A DNA stretch of 64,000 nucleotides from Metallyticus violacea (taxonomy: Eukaryota; Arthropoda; Insecta; Mantodea; Metallyticidae), in the NCBI GenBank assembly GCA_030762175.1, contig CM060831.1:66322001-66386000 (forward strand), in the 5' to 3' direction. Below, one piece after another: positions 9,956 to 21,657 of this stretch. The number at the start of each line of letters is the position of its first letter. The first letter of the stretch is position 1. Position numbers and translations under genes: made by a program. The notes under the pieces were generated by a model. That model searched no databases, had not been told where the DNA came from, and worked only from the letters and a program-made list of their open reading frames with translations.

Positions 9956-10907
9956 CCGGATTTTTCATGATTTTGTCGCCCGTCTCATGGCAGCTGGCGA
10001 TTGGCAGTCACAGTAGAGGCCAACGTAATGTCCGCGCATTTGATTTCAGCTACAATTATAATGAAAATAAGTATGTACAGAAGATGTTGCCAACGTTTTC
10101 TTTATATCCAAACATTTTCGGCATCTTTTTAGACACGTATCAGTTCATTTTTTGAAATTGACTAAACTTGAAAATATACAAAAGCGCAGTTGCCCAATAA
10201 TTGCAAAAACAGTAAACTTCTGTAATTAGATGTTACAGAACGTTAGAAATAGAGTAATTGGTCTACGCTTTATATTATTTATGTATAAATCTTGGTTCCA
10301 TTAACACGAACATATTTCGCAGGGGGAAAAAAGTATATATTGGAGTACAGAAACATCCGATTTTATACAGAATTATAGGGTGCATCTTCCTTTAGAATAC
10401 CGTAAATGTATAAAGATACTGAAATGACATACTTGCACCATTTTTTGAATAACTGATTTTAAATGCTGATCGCTGTACTTGTAGCAAGACTTTGCCATTG
10501 TGCAATGAGTCACTGAATATTATTCACGAAATGTGTGAAGATATATCAATTAGTACAGATTTATGACCCGCACGGTCTCCCGATTTGACTGTATGCGATT
10601 TTCTCTATACGCAAAGCTGACAAATAATGTTAATGAAACAAACAGCAGATGAATTGAAAGAATACATAGGCAAAAATTGTACAGAATTTCGAAAGACGAA
10701 CTGATACGTGTGGATAAAATTTTTATATAAAAATGACAAATTGTGCAGATATACAAGGACAAAATATCCAACAACTACTATTTTCATTGTTATTGTGAGA
10801 ACTCGAATCAGTTGCGGGATATTACATCTGCTTCGTTGGGAGTTGCCGCTATGACTGTTGACCGAACAACTGCCGTAAAATGGGCGACAAAGCCATGAAA
10901 GACTCCA
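9956..10907 (+). mobile_element. Long-TIR Tc1/mariner-superfamily element T, copy 1
   Basis: The ends form inverted repeats of roughly 115 bp. The left starts CCGGATTTTTCATGATTTTG then TCGCCCG. The right, reverse-complemented, reads GGAGTCTTTCATGGCTTTG then TCGCCCA. Both continue through a CAGTCA block, a GATGTAAT or CGTAATGT block, a TTGATTTCAG-like block and AATGAAAA. A TA precedes the left end at 9954-9955. The interior at 10573-10735 encodes a transposase C-terminus. The same structure with homologous arms recurs at 24168-25003. Confidence 0.82.
10573..10735 (+). pseudogene. Transposase C-terminal remnant of element T
   Basis: RSPDLTVCDFLYTQS is followed in another frame by TADELKEYIGKN. 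This matches the PPRSPDLTPCDFFLWG ... LKERI pattern at the end of IS630/Tc1-mariner transposases found in insects (established family signature). The Asp of SPDL sits next to the third catalytic residue region. Stops and frameshifts are present, so it is dead. Confidence 0.75.
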
Positions 10908-11174
10908 TGTGTCCATGCATTACATCTGCAATATACACTTATTGCACGAAATAATACTGTCCCTTAAACCAATGAACGCCATCTCTTTTCTAACATAGAG
11001 AATTAGAAATTTATTTTTCTTAAATAAGAGTGAGCACAAAATATACACAATATACAACTAAATTTTAGTGTTTGTTAAAAATAATAGTCTGGAGATGAAA
11101 CAATGGTTGGAATAGGTAAATATATTTTGAAGTTCATCGTTTTAACAAAAAAATGAGGTTAAAACAAATGCGTC

Positions 11175-11195
11175 AAGAAGAAGAAGAAGAAGAAG

Positions 11196-11226
<31 letters not shown>
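11175..11226. repeat. (GAA)n microsatellite
   Basis: About 17 AGA/GAA units; purine-only on the plus strand. Confidence 0.97.
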
Positions 11227-12431
11227 GATATTAAACAAGTACTATACGCAGACCTTAAGCGGCGGTACCACTTAAACTTAGCTATATCAGATTTTCCCAC
11301 AAACTTAGAGCAGAAATTTGCATTAAAAGTATATTAAACACACAAATGCTTTGCTATTAAATCTTTACAAAGAAAATATTTAATATATTTTAAGTATACA
11401 CGGATTATTTCAGTTTTAATTAAAGATGGAGGTAATATAATTATGAATAATAAATTAAGTAATCATTTTTTGTGTCTAACTCTAAAAAAAAGGGATTTAC
11501 GTAGGCTTTGCAGCTATAAATATATTTATTTGATTTTCAATTCAGCAAGAAGAATTTAGAATTATTATAAATTTCCATTACTATATAAACTATTAAAAGA
11601 GGTGTTTATGATAAGCAATTGTAATATGAAAATATGCATTAACAATATTACCATAGTATACAGCATTAAAGCCTTCCTGTAACCCAAATGCAGACAAGCA
11701 GAAAGAGAAATTATATATAATTTTAAATAAAATGTATGTATGTCATTTATTATAACCTAAAAGATTACCAACATACATTTATGAAGTTTATAGACAATTT
11801 TAGCTCTTAAATCTCATGTGTTAAATAACGTAGCGGTGCATTAAGCATAAAAATGTACTCAAGAGAAGAGCAAAAATAATATAAAAAGCAATTTCGTTGC
11901 AATGAGCTTTTAAAACTTAATTGCTACTCCACCTACCAATATAGCAATACTTGTTATATAAATTCATTGTATACAATACCCAAAATTATAATTTGATTTC
12001 TGACTTAATATAATTTTAAGTTGGGAAATATCTGGTACACTTATATATAAATGATTAGCAATATGTTATTCTCCAGTTATGTTCAGTTAATTTTATTCCA
12101 TTTTATAGAGTATTTTTTTGACATGTGTTATTCGTATGATTCTCATAGTAATTCAGTTACCTTTGACTCCCTTAGTAATAAAATGTATAGCACTGTAAAT
12201 AGTAATAATTAATTTTGTTTACTTTGTAGGTGTATTGTATAATTTAACGTTACTTAAGTGGAAGAAGATCTATTAAAATAATAATAATATTAATAATAAT
12301 AATAACACTTGTATTTAAGCTAGGAACAGAATGTTCTAACATGCTTATTCTAAGTTTAAATGACTTGAGAGTGCATTATAAAATACCAAGTTATGGTAGG
12401 TTATCTTCATTTTTCTTTAATTATAAGTTAA
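11227..12431. other. Very AT-rich gene-free stretch
   Basis: Contains a short AAT-type tract near 12276-12305. Nothing else recognised. Confidence 0.5.
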
Positions 12432-12433
12432 TA

Positions 12434-12839
12434 CATTTTATCTTTCCACGCTCTTGGAAGTAGAGTGAAGGCGGTAATGTTCAGTGCAGCCGCACACACC
12501 CCGCTGGCCGCATGACCAGCAAAGTACAGAAAAGTGCTGAAATGTACTGCGAGACAAGCATTATAACGCCTAAACACATTTTGATTCACACATTGCAATT
12601 CAGCTTTGGAAATGTTGGCTATTTCTTCTTTATCTTCTTTTGCAATCCATCCACTATTCGCAGATAGAATATATAAACCCTGCTTTTAAAGCAAAATGAC
12701 TCACTGATCCAAAACCCAAAGCATAATGCCCCAAAATAACATAAATCGTACTATCAGTGATTATGAGCGCCCTTGTATGACCGAGCAGTGAGTTACTGCC
12801 TGTGCAGGGTTTCATACGTCAGCGTGGAAAGATAAAATG
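12434..12839. mobile_element. MITE with perfect 19-bp inverted ends and TA duplication
   Basis: CATTTTATCTTTCCACGCT at 12434-12452 is the exact reverse complement of 12821-12839. TA flanks both ends (12432-12433 and 12840-12841), so the perfect match is 21 bp including the TA. Just inside, GGCGGTAATGTTCAGTGC at the left is similar to AGGCAGTAACTCACTGCT read inward from the right, extending the TIR imperfectly to about 45 bp. The 406-bp interior is less AT-rich than its flanks and has no transposase. This is the structure of a non-autonomous Tc1/mariner-type MITE; the parent element is not identified. Confidence 0.85.
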
Positions 12840-12841
12840 TA

Positions 12842-13801
12842 CGCATTTTTTCGAAATGACACTGACATTAACTATTTGATATAAGTAATAAAATCAGTAT
12901 ATGAAATGTCTAACTTAGAGGTATGCAGAAGACTTTCTGCATGTCCTTTTAATTTAAATGTCCAAAAACCAAAGTAGAATTACAGACAAGGGCGTACTGT
13001 GAAAGCCTTTGTGAGTGAGTTTCCTAATTCAGTGGTAGCCCTGTAATCAGTAAATTAAGCGTTACTTCAGAGAGTCAGTCGCAATGAATTCGTGTCTATC
13101 GCTATAGAGTGCAATCAGCACTAAGCAACTTATAGTTAGCTGCAGTGTTCATTAACTCTAACCATTCAGGCAGTGCTGCTGAACAAGGGGGTAATTTGAG
13201 TAAGTCAGATTGAAAGTAAGTTACTCTCTTGCTCGAAAAATACGGGGAAAATAAGAAGCCTAATTAGATCTCTCCAGTCGTGTTTTGCTTTAAATTGCGC
13301 ATCGGACGAGTAATTTAATAATATATTTCTGGGAGTCTTCATTTCTGAGTGACTACAATACTATACAATATTACACATTGTAGATACATGACTACGTGTG
13401 ACATTGATAACATTAAATATCGCAAAAATAATAATTTCCTTGTTTAAAATTTAACAGAACGAATAAATTAAACGCACGGGGCTGCTTAATGACGCATGCA
13501 ATCAACCATATGAAACCCGCCCAGCTGTAGTATTTTATGATGCAATTGTAGTCCGTATTTTAAAATAAATTGGAAACTTTCCCTTGTACTGTTAAAAGCA
13601 ACAAAGTACATAATTATGAACTAAATGCTCACAGGTTCAAGAGCAACAGGTGTTTATTTAAAGCTTGATTGCAACAAAGAATCGTAGCCCTGCACGAGTT
13701 TAATTGCTATTAGCGGTTTGAGACTGGCAAGTAGGTTAATGAACTTGTTTATCTATCCCATAGGCAAGAACAACGGAAATTGAATCTCTCTCTCTCTCTC
13801 A
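12842..13801. other. Gene-free stretch ending in (CT)n
   Basis: A short CT tract lies at about 13785-13800. No other feature recognised. Confidence 0.5.
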
Positions 13802-15429
13802 CGCATGCATGTACACATGCACACTAAAATCAACTCGCCGTAGTTTCAGGACCGATAAAACACTCACAGCTATTCCAGCATCCGCGGCTAACCAGAGGAT
13901 TTGCCTTTAAGGCTCTTGGGAATATTTGTGTTAAGAAATTAATAGGTTTTTCCATTTCCTGATACAATATAGGTAATTAAAGAGTGGAAGTGGTTTATGT
14001 TCTTGTTCATACTTACGCCCTAAAGCGAACGATTAACAAAGAGGAAATAATATGGAAACATGCCATATCTTTAAAAACTGCTTTCATAGCGACATGGGAG
14101 TCAACGAATTTCTTTCCTATCCGAACAAAGTCATTCTTTTAATGTTTTTCTCTAACAAAATAGTAAAGATCCCGTCATCTTCTAATAAAGTAGCAAATAT
14201 TTTCAGGGGAATGCTCAATAATGTCAAAAGGAGTGCAGACCGTTTAAGTGGTGAAAGAATTTTACGTCTTCACCAAAAATGTTCCATACTATAACTATCA
14301 CATGTTTGGTTGATTAAAATCATATTCTAAGCAATTATGCAATAACGGTCAACAGTACTGAGAATAGCCACAAAAAATTACAAATAAGAGTCAATATTAT
14401 TCAATAAAATATTATATCTTCCACTTTTGAACACGGTTATTACCTGGACTGAATATAAAGAAAATGTAACTAAATTATAAAACCAATACCTCTAAAACAT
14501 TCTTTTCGATAAGGCATTAAAGCTAACTAAGAGACTTATAGTAAGTGTATTTTATTATGTATACAAATTACAAATATATTTTATGAACACGTCGTAGGCC
14601 GTGTATGCTTAAGTATGAAGATCTGGTTAATAGTAAAACAAAGGCCGTGAATACTGGCTTGAACTACGAGTGCAAGGAGACCAGTCCACAGTTCGTGCTA
14701 AATGCTATACACACCAGATACAAGGTGTGCACCATCGTTTTGGGCTGCAGAAGCAGAAAGAGGACTCAAGGCAATTGGCTTTGGCTCAGTAAGGCGACGA
14801 GGCGATGCAAATAATAAAAGCGTATGGAAGAAGTTAAAACAAGGCTAGTGGATATCAGCAGGCAGGAAATCGAGGCAGAATGTAACACAAAAGTCCCCTT
14901 GATCCTTGGGCACTAATGCCCTTTGTAATTTTGCGCCGTTTAAACCATAACCATCGTCATCCTTGAGCCTAATGAATGAAATTAAATTAAGTTGGGGTAA
15001 AGAGGCACATATTCCTGTTTTAGGGAGAAAGCCATATCAGGAATGTCCTGGCTTAGACTGGGAAGTTGGAAGGCTCAAAAAATAACGGATAGTTCTGATA
15101 CCTGAGAAAAATGCTGTTTTCTGAAAACTTTTTAAGAGAATTGGAGGTCGATTAGCATGCTTATACTATTTGTGATCCATACCAAAGTGCGAAAAGCTAG
15201 AAGCAATTTATTTTGCGGTTAGAACGCAAAAAATTAGTGTAATTGTAAATAATATGTTTCCATTCATAATCTGTAAATATCGTTTTTCCCAAATTAATAT
15301 TTAATATTAATATTGTTTTATTGTATCATTATTTGTTCCTTTCTCTAATTGTGTATAAAACTTAAGTACACATTATGTACTTCTCATAACAGTATTCATA
15401 AAGTGTTTTTGTAATGAAATGTTTTGTTA
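13802..15429. other. Gene-free stretch with a GC-richer island
   Basis: The segment 14590-14940 is noticeably less AT-rich than its surroundings and holds a 69-codon plus-strand frame at 14605-14814 (starting MLKYEDLVNSKTKAV). I do not recognise it. It could be a fragment of an old transposon or an exon; there is no supporting motif. Confidence 0.35.
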
Positions 15430-15790
15430 TAAAGAAAGATTTATTCCCTCTCAGCTTCTCCAGGTCTAGATCTTCTTGGTTTGTATTGACATATACAACC
15501 TTGGTTTAGTCTGCTTTCTTCCATCCCATTCACATGGTCTTCCCATTTCTTTCTGTATGATTGAATATTCTCAGTAACAGTAAAAGTTGTTCATGAATAT
15601 AATGGTTTCTGATATGATCTCTTCTAGTGATTCCTACTAATGCCTTAGAAATCAGAGTCTCTCAAATCGTCGTTCTTTATTTTCTCTCAAGACCCTTGAT
15701 TCATTGTCATATATTAAAATAGGTTTACTCACAGTATTATAGAATTTTAATACCACTCCTTTTCTCATTTGTTTCCTGAAATTTATTTTA
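15430..15790 (-). pseudogene. Non-LTR retrotransposon C-terminal remnant (RTE-like), minus strand
   Basis: On the minus strand the end of a reverse transcriptase polyprotein can be read across frames: VVLKFYNTVSKPILIYDNES, then NKERRFERL, then IQSYRKKWEDHVNGMEESRL, then QYKPRRSRPG. This matches the KFY..L..P.L.YG.E.W ... KW..H..RM ... QYKP.GRR.VGRPR ending of insect RTE-like elements (family knowledge). Frameshifts and stops are present. It belongs to the same general family as 50840-51850. Confidence 0.8.
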
Positions 15791-16179
15791 AAAATTCGTT
15801 GATGTGATTATATCTTTAAATATATACAAATATATATCCACAAGGTATTGAACTATTTTTCCGAATAGAAGTTTTGTGATGTCTTTGGTCTCAAGCTCCA
15901 GATGAGATGATCATCTCGAGGAAGCAACTATTAATATATTATATATCTGTAATCCTTATGCTCCAATTAAGCTTCGAGGTCCCCATTTTACATTCTAATT
16001 GGGGACAATTTGTCACTGTCGACAGAGCTATCAAGTTTAACAGTAAATTATTTTATGTTATTTGCCAAATAAAGATTTTAGCGTAAATGGAAATAATTTG
16101 TTACCTTAGACCTGTGTGCTATTTTTTTTACGGTCACTTCCTCTGCGTCTTGTTCTAGACTGCAATGATTTTTTTCTGT
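15791..16179. other. AT-rich spacer
   Basis: Nothing recognised on either strand. Confidence 0.45.
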
Positions 16180-16405
16180 AAACAGTGCTTTTAACATCCG
16201 TGTTTACTACTGAGCCACAGGAGGTGGAATATTTCAGGCTTAAGTTTAGGGTATCTCCCCCGGCATTTGCCATTTATGAGGACTTAGGAAAACGTGAGAA
16301 AAAAATCAGCCAAGAAGAACGGTCCTGGTGGGAATCGAACACCACACCTTCCGCTTACGAATCGGTGATCTAACGACCTAGACTGATATCACTGTGTCAC
16401 GCAAT
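16180..16405 (-). mobile_element. SINE family C, copy 1
   Basis: The minus-strand head has GGTCGTTAGATCACCG and a box B-like GTGTTCGATTCCCACCAGGA. It is followed by the body seen in the other copies (AAATGGCAAATGCCGGGG, then CCTGTGGCTCAG near the 3' end). An internal deletion shortens the 3' part compared with 40500-40776. A 62-codon frame over it is spurious. Confidence 0.85.
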
Positions 16406-17411
16406 TAATTATTTTCACTCTACAGTTTCTAATCATCCTTTTTCCTGTCTTCCTTTAATTAATAACACTTAAAACAATACGGCTGACGTTAGTTATAGAT
16501 TATTACGCCATTTATGAACCGTAAAACTGATGTCAAGCGAGGAGACTCAGTGTAACAAAAAAATTAACTTGTACCATAGCTGACATAATAAGCCGATAGT
16601 ACGGGAATTGTTAAATTTCGTTCGCCTTCAGCAAAAGGATCGTGTGACCAGGTCCGTGGGCGGGTCTTCAGTTTGTGTAATGATGTGTCAGCGTGCACCG
16701 TACCAGCCCGCTCCTTTTCCTCGTAATTAAAACGTTACTCCACCTCGATCGATAGTTAATGCGAAAATGTAATGAAAGCCTTCTACATGGCTCTACTCGT
16801 ACAGGGTTTATCGAAAATATCATCAGACTCTCTTACATGGACTAGACATTTTGTTATCGAACAAAACAACAACAAATAGACTTACCTTATACACTGTGAT
16901 AATATAGTTGTAATGAGGGTCAGGTCAGGGCGAGCGAACTTTGATATTTATCCAGTTTCTTTATTTAATTACTTCGTCTTCAATTTTAGAGCACAGCCTC
17001 TTAAATTTTCTCCTCTACATTTTTAACAATATACTTGTTTGATTTTCCATCTTTATTAATGTCATTACACTTTTTGTATACTTTAATGAAAATACGATGA
17101 GGTTCAATTATATTCCAACCGCAGAGGTGGTAACTTATCTATCGGTGCGCATGTCGTCACAGGCCGGTTAAGGAAGCAAAACCCAGTGTATTCGTATGTT
17201 TTTAATGACAGATGATGAACAGTGCACCTATGGTAGATTACAGTAATGGGCAACTAATTCGCAAATGTTCTGTAATATAACATCCACTCCGCATCTGCAG
17301 CGATTTGAAAATTATGATGAAATAAAATCCACAGTAAACAAGACACGGCAAAGCAATAAAAATGTTTGGAAAAGGAAAACTATGTAAAAAAGTAATATAC
17401 AGGTTCGTTCA
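16406..17411. other. Gene-free stretch
   Basis: A GC-richer patch lies at 16635-16730. No motif recognised. Confidence 0.45.
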
Positions 17412-17712
17412 TGGTCCAGTTGCTGATCTGGTGGATCGGTTAGTCACAACGATAGTGTTTTGCGGATTCCGGGTTCGATTCCAGGTACCTCTTAGAAATG
17501 TTTCTGAGTTAGGGAAGTTTGGAACGACCTCTTGAGGACACTTAAGGAGCTGCTTGGTAGAGAGGTGGTGTCCTTTGATATGATGACGACCAGCAAATTG
17601 TCGATGTACTTATCAAACGTCCCTCTACCCTCTTCCAGTGATGTCACAAGACGGAGGTAGAGAACGCAGCGGTTGCTGCTACAGGCTAAAGTCCGTTTCG
17701 GCTAACAAGCTA
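17412..17712 (+). mobile_element. SINE family B, copy 2
   Basis: Box A-like GATCGGTTAGTCACAACG and a canonical box B-like GGGTTCGATTCC are followed by TACCTCTTAGAAATG, CAAATTGTCGATG, GACGGAGGTAGAGAACGC and AGCGGTTGCTGC. The order and spacing match copy 1 at 4600. Confidence 0.85.
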
Positions 17713-19394
17713 AGTTTCTTCATTTACTATTTTTTGCCGATCCTTTTACAGATCTTAGAAACGTAATACTGTAGTATCATTTAAATCATCATTAAGACAC
17801 GCTGTATTATCTGAGCTTCTTACATTAAAAATGATTGTCGTAAGCTTGTGTATCCGCCAAAGCTCTTTGAAAACTACTTAAAAGTTATTGTCTCTTTTAA
17901 ACACGTTTGAAAGTACTTAGCAAATAACTACTGTATTTACTTTCACAATACCCGTGGATGTATTAAAGTTACATTAACTTTGATGTTTGTTATTGTTATG
18001 CTTTTGCAATTAACTTAATTAAATTCTAAATTGAAACTAAACAGAATATAAAAGGCTGGTAACAACTTTTGAGATAAAACAACATTAGGATGATTAGTGT
18101 ACATACATTATTTTGTTATTAACGCGGCATCTAGTGTTGAGTTTTTAAATGATTTTGAGCACGCTATGTAATAAGCATGACAATAATTCCTTAATTAGAC
18201 ACGCAATGCAATATGTGTCAATGCATTATAAAAATATTCCAGTATAAATAGTTTGGAAGTATGCACCAAACCTATAAGACCCTAACTGTGCACTCAGTTT
18301 ATTTTCATGACAAATATATACCTCCACTTTTAAAATTTGAGAAATTAGTAAATTAATAAATTAACTATATATTATACCTTTATTTATTGGTTATGACGTG
18401 GCTAAAAACAAGCCTACTGATGTTTTAAAAAGCATACGAAAATAAAGTTATGTATGTTTATTTTTAATTGGTTCACATATAATTTATTTTATATATTTGT
18501 TACACTCAATAATCTGATACAAATTATATGTTTATAAGTTATTGGATCCATCGAAAGTGTATTATTGGAAATTAAACCTACACACTTAAGGGCGTTTACT
18601 ACCAAGTTTTTTGTTCTTTGTTTTGCCTATTTAAAATATTATAATCTATTGTTAGAAATCTTGTTTATTATTGAAAATCAAAAAACTTGCTTTCAATAAA
18701 CGAATATTCGGCTATGACAGTATAAATGGAAATTTAAAAAAAAAATAAAAAAAAAATCTCAACTGTAACTCAAATTGTAATGTAAATGTTACACAGATCG
18801 AAGATCTCCCTCTAAAAACACCTTGTTAGGCTAAAACTAAAAGTTTGTCGATATAAGGAATTAAGAGAATTTTTGCCATCAGGCGATTTTGTTACCGTAA
18901 ACAACAAAATCATGTGACTGAAAACGGTAACACGGAATAACGGCGTTTATCATTAAAGAGGTTTTGCCCAGATTTCCATTAGAATAGGATTATTTGTAGA
19001 CCTAATAGTATATGTTAAAATAATTATGACTGTTTTTACTAATTTGTTATAACTGTTACTAAATACAATGTGCAGGTGATATTCTCAGTTAAACAACAAG
19101 TTTACATTATTTTATTATTCTTTAAAACAGTTATGTAGGCCAAAAATACAATATCTTCCGGCTTCAGCTTGTAAGCGGTTAGCAGTGCAGCACTTCCGCA
19201 TAAAAATTTGCCAATATATCGCAAAGTAGAAAATGGAGGAATTAACATAAATCGCAGCATTTGGAGGTATTGGACATAAGTTATTGGAAGATATGATATT
19301 ACATAATATTCAATCTATCAGTTATTTAATAGTATTTGGGAAAGACTGAGGACTAAACATATTCAATCGACGAAAGGAAGTATATATTATCTAA
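17713..19394. other. Very AT-rich gene-free stretch
   Basis: Nothing recognised except short A-rich runs near 18735-18756. Confidence 0.45.
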
Positions 19395-19766
19395 ATGGAT
19401 ACGACCCACATAAAACGTATTGGAAAAAAAAATAATAAAACACGAAATGATACATGTGATCTCTGTAACAAACAAGACTTACCGAGCACATGCCCACACT
19501 TTTCAAAACACGTAAGGCATTACGGAGATGTTTTAAGTGGTCATCATATTTCACACAACCTAAGAGACAGAACTTTATACAACCAACTACATCAATTTGC
19601 AAATAAAATTAGCAAACTGGGGTGGGAAGTGAAAGTACAACAGAAGAAGATCGAGACTGACATAGTCCAAGCAGAGGAGATAGCAAGGTCCGAGAGATTA
19701 TGCACACAAAATACAACAATGACAGGAATAGACTACACAAGAGCTAACTTAAACATAGCGCAATAA
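19395..19766 (+). other. Unrecognised 123-codon open frame
   Basis: An ATG-initiated, stop-free frame encodes a basic, polar polypeptide beginning MDTTHIKRIGKKNNKTRND. It has CDLC at residues 22-25 and a His-rich segment around residues 34-52 (CPHFSKHVRHYGDVLSGHH). There is no signal peptide or membrane segment. A purine-rich tract follows at 19767-19860. I do not recognise a family. A frame this long can occur by chance in 64 kb of DNA, so it could be accidental, an exon, or a fragment of a retroelement Gag-like protein. Confidence 0.2.
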
Positions 19767-20220
19767 GAGGAAGGAAAATGAGAGGAGGAAGAGGCAGGGA
19801 GGAAGGAGATAGCGGCGATAACGTGGACAATGGCCAAACACAAAAAAAGAAGAAATTATTGGACTACAACAGGTAGGAAAAGGTTGAGAGAAAATTCTCT
19901 TTATCCAAAGAGATGAAAATGAAAATATATGTAAACTATAAAATTTGAGTAGAAAAGTGTAGAAAAAGAAGAAGGGAGTTGGATGATGAAAATAACAGAG
20001 ACGGAGAAGAAGACAGTACATTGTTTACATTATTAGGAGAGCACCCAAACAGCATATTTAATTAAATGTTTAAATGTAATATTTTCAATTATTTTTCTAC
20101 TATGTGCAACTTTTTATTCGCAATTTGTGGTTATATGCATTTTGGTTCTATTTTAAAAATTGTTAAATAAAATTTACGAGAAGAGCTAAATCTTTACTTA
20201 GTTACCAAATTTTATTTTTG

Positions 20221-20222
<2 letters not shown>
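19767..20222. other. Purine-rich tract then AT-rich spacer
   Basis: The segment 19765-19860 is strikingly A+G rich on the plus strand and would encode Arg/Gly/Lys repeats in one frame. Nothing else recognised. Confidence 0.4.

Positions 20223-20274
<52 letters not shown>
20223..20274. repeat. (TTA)n microsatellite
   Basis: About 17 TTA/ATT units. Confidence 0.97.
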
Positions 20275-20589
20275 GCTGCAATATTTACATCCTGATATCT
20301 TATTTCTACATCAGGACATAAAACTCCAGATTTATTTTGTCTATTCCTCTTATATCTTTCAATACAATTTAAATTACAATTTAAATTCTACATATTTTAA
20401 AATCCACAGTACTAATACTATAACTAAATAAAATTAAAACGTCAATAAACTACACCGGTACTGGAATCCAGCACTATGGCTATTTTGCTATGATTTATAA
20501 TTACATCCACAATTGCTACTGGTACCCAGTAACATTAATCACATTTAAAATTAATTAATCAATTTACATTTTTTCCAATTTAATATCTA
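20275..20589. other. AT-rich spacer
   Basis: Contains ACAATTTAAATTACAATTTA, a small self-similar AT segment; nothing else. Confidence 0.45.
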
Positions 20590-21006
20590 CAATGTGCATT
20601 TCTGCAAACGCTCGGTATCCGGGCTGCTCCCCACTGGAATTCCTGGTATCAGGACCTGGACATCAATGAGGTTGCCGCCGGTCTCAAGCAGCTGCTATAC
20701 CGGGGCCATGGTGTGTTGACAGCGCAGTTTCCTTCTCTTCGCTCCTTTGATCTCTATTTCTTCTCTCAACTGCTTCCTTTCCGCCGAAAGCTGCCATTAT
20801 TTCCTTCTGTTGTCAGTTCTGCTCTCTTCTGCTGATTCAAATTGGGAGTTATCTTCTTTATAATTTTTTTCTTCAACTAATTCTGGTTGTAAATGATTTT
20901 CTTGCCTTTCCGTGATTCTCTGGGATCTCCTAGGGGAATATACGATTTCTGACCTTTGAATTTTTTCTCTAGTTTGTTTTTTGCTGTTTATAGACTCTTC
21001 TGCCAT
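20590..21006 (-). pseudogene. Unrecognised charged protein pseudogene, about 137 codons
   Basis: On the minus strand one frame runs from ATG at 21004-21006 to a stop near 20590 with only two in-frame stops (TAA after residue 69, TAG about 36 codons later). The N-terminal half is highly charged (MAEESINSKKQTREKI, SPRRSQRI, then Glu/Lys/Asn-rich). The second half reads SAERKQLREEIEIKGAKRRK, and after the TAG it continues GGNLIDVQVLIPGIPVG. Frame continuity through the stops suggests a decayed coding sequence. RRSQRI-type basic motifs occur in retroelement proteins and nuclear proteins, but I cannot assign a family. Confidence 0.35.
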
Positions 21007-21343
21007 TTTGCATGAAATTTTATTTACCTTTATTTACTTAGTTACTAAAGTGCAACATACAAAGATCCCAACCTCAAGTACAGTAGTATTTACTTTGTAT
21101 CATTTGCAAGTAAAGCAAGATTGTAGGGGTGTGGACTGCAACACCAGTAGAACCAGAGCTACAGCAACCACATTAACTCCATTTCTACCAACAGAATTAA
21201 TCGCCTCATCAAATGATACCACATTTTATGGTTTCCTACCTTACCTCTAATGTTATAAATGCCTCTGTGACGTAGACGGTTGAAGAATATCATTGCCAGT
21301 GTATTCTCCACAAATTCTTTGAATATCATGCTATAACGTTTAT

Positions 21344-21657
21344 TTAGTCGTATATTTCATAAATTGTTGAATTTGACGAAGGCAAATGTGATTGGTGCTC
21401 TTTTTCTTTATGACGAAGTTTATGTTTCTTTGAGAGCACGTGTATTTCGACATTATATGCAGATTTAATTACAATATTGCAAAATTTACAATAAATGCCA
21501 TACAACAGAGGAAACACCCCTACCATACTTTCAAAGCAAGAATGCTGATTAGCCAAACTGCGGACCACTAACTGCACGGCAGTCTGCTCATCTTCCAACA
21601 CATTGACAGCGATGTGTTTTCCACCCGTACACACCACGCTCCAAAGGTACAGACTTA
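21344..21657 (-). other. Open frame with a U1/matrin-like C2H2 zinc finger
   Basis: A minus-strand stop-free frame has no ATG; it opens from an upstream stop near 21660, so it would be an exon or truncated gene. Numbering from the GTG at 21637, C50-X2-C53-X12-H66-X5-H72 (YCKFCNIVIKSAYNVEIHVL then SKKH) fits the C2H2 spacing of U1C/matrin-type fingers (known family spacing), followed by a basic KLRHKEKEH tail. Upstream is a mixed hydrophobic segment (TAVQLVVRSLANQ). No splice sites were confirmed. It could be host-derived or carried by a transposon. Confidence 0.35.
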
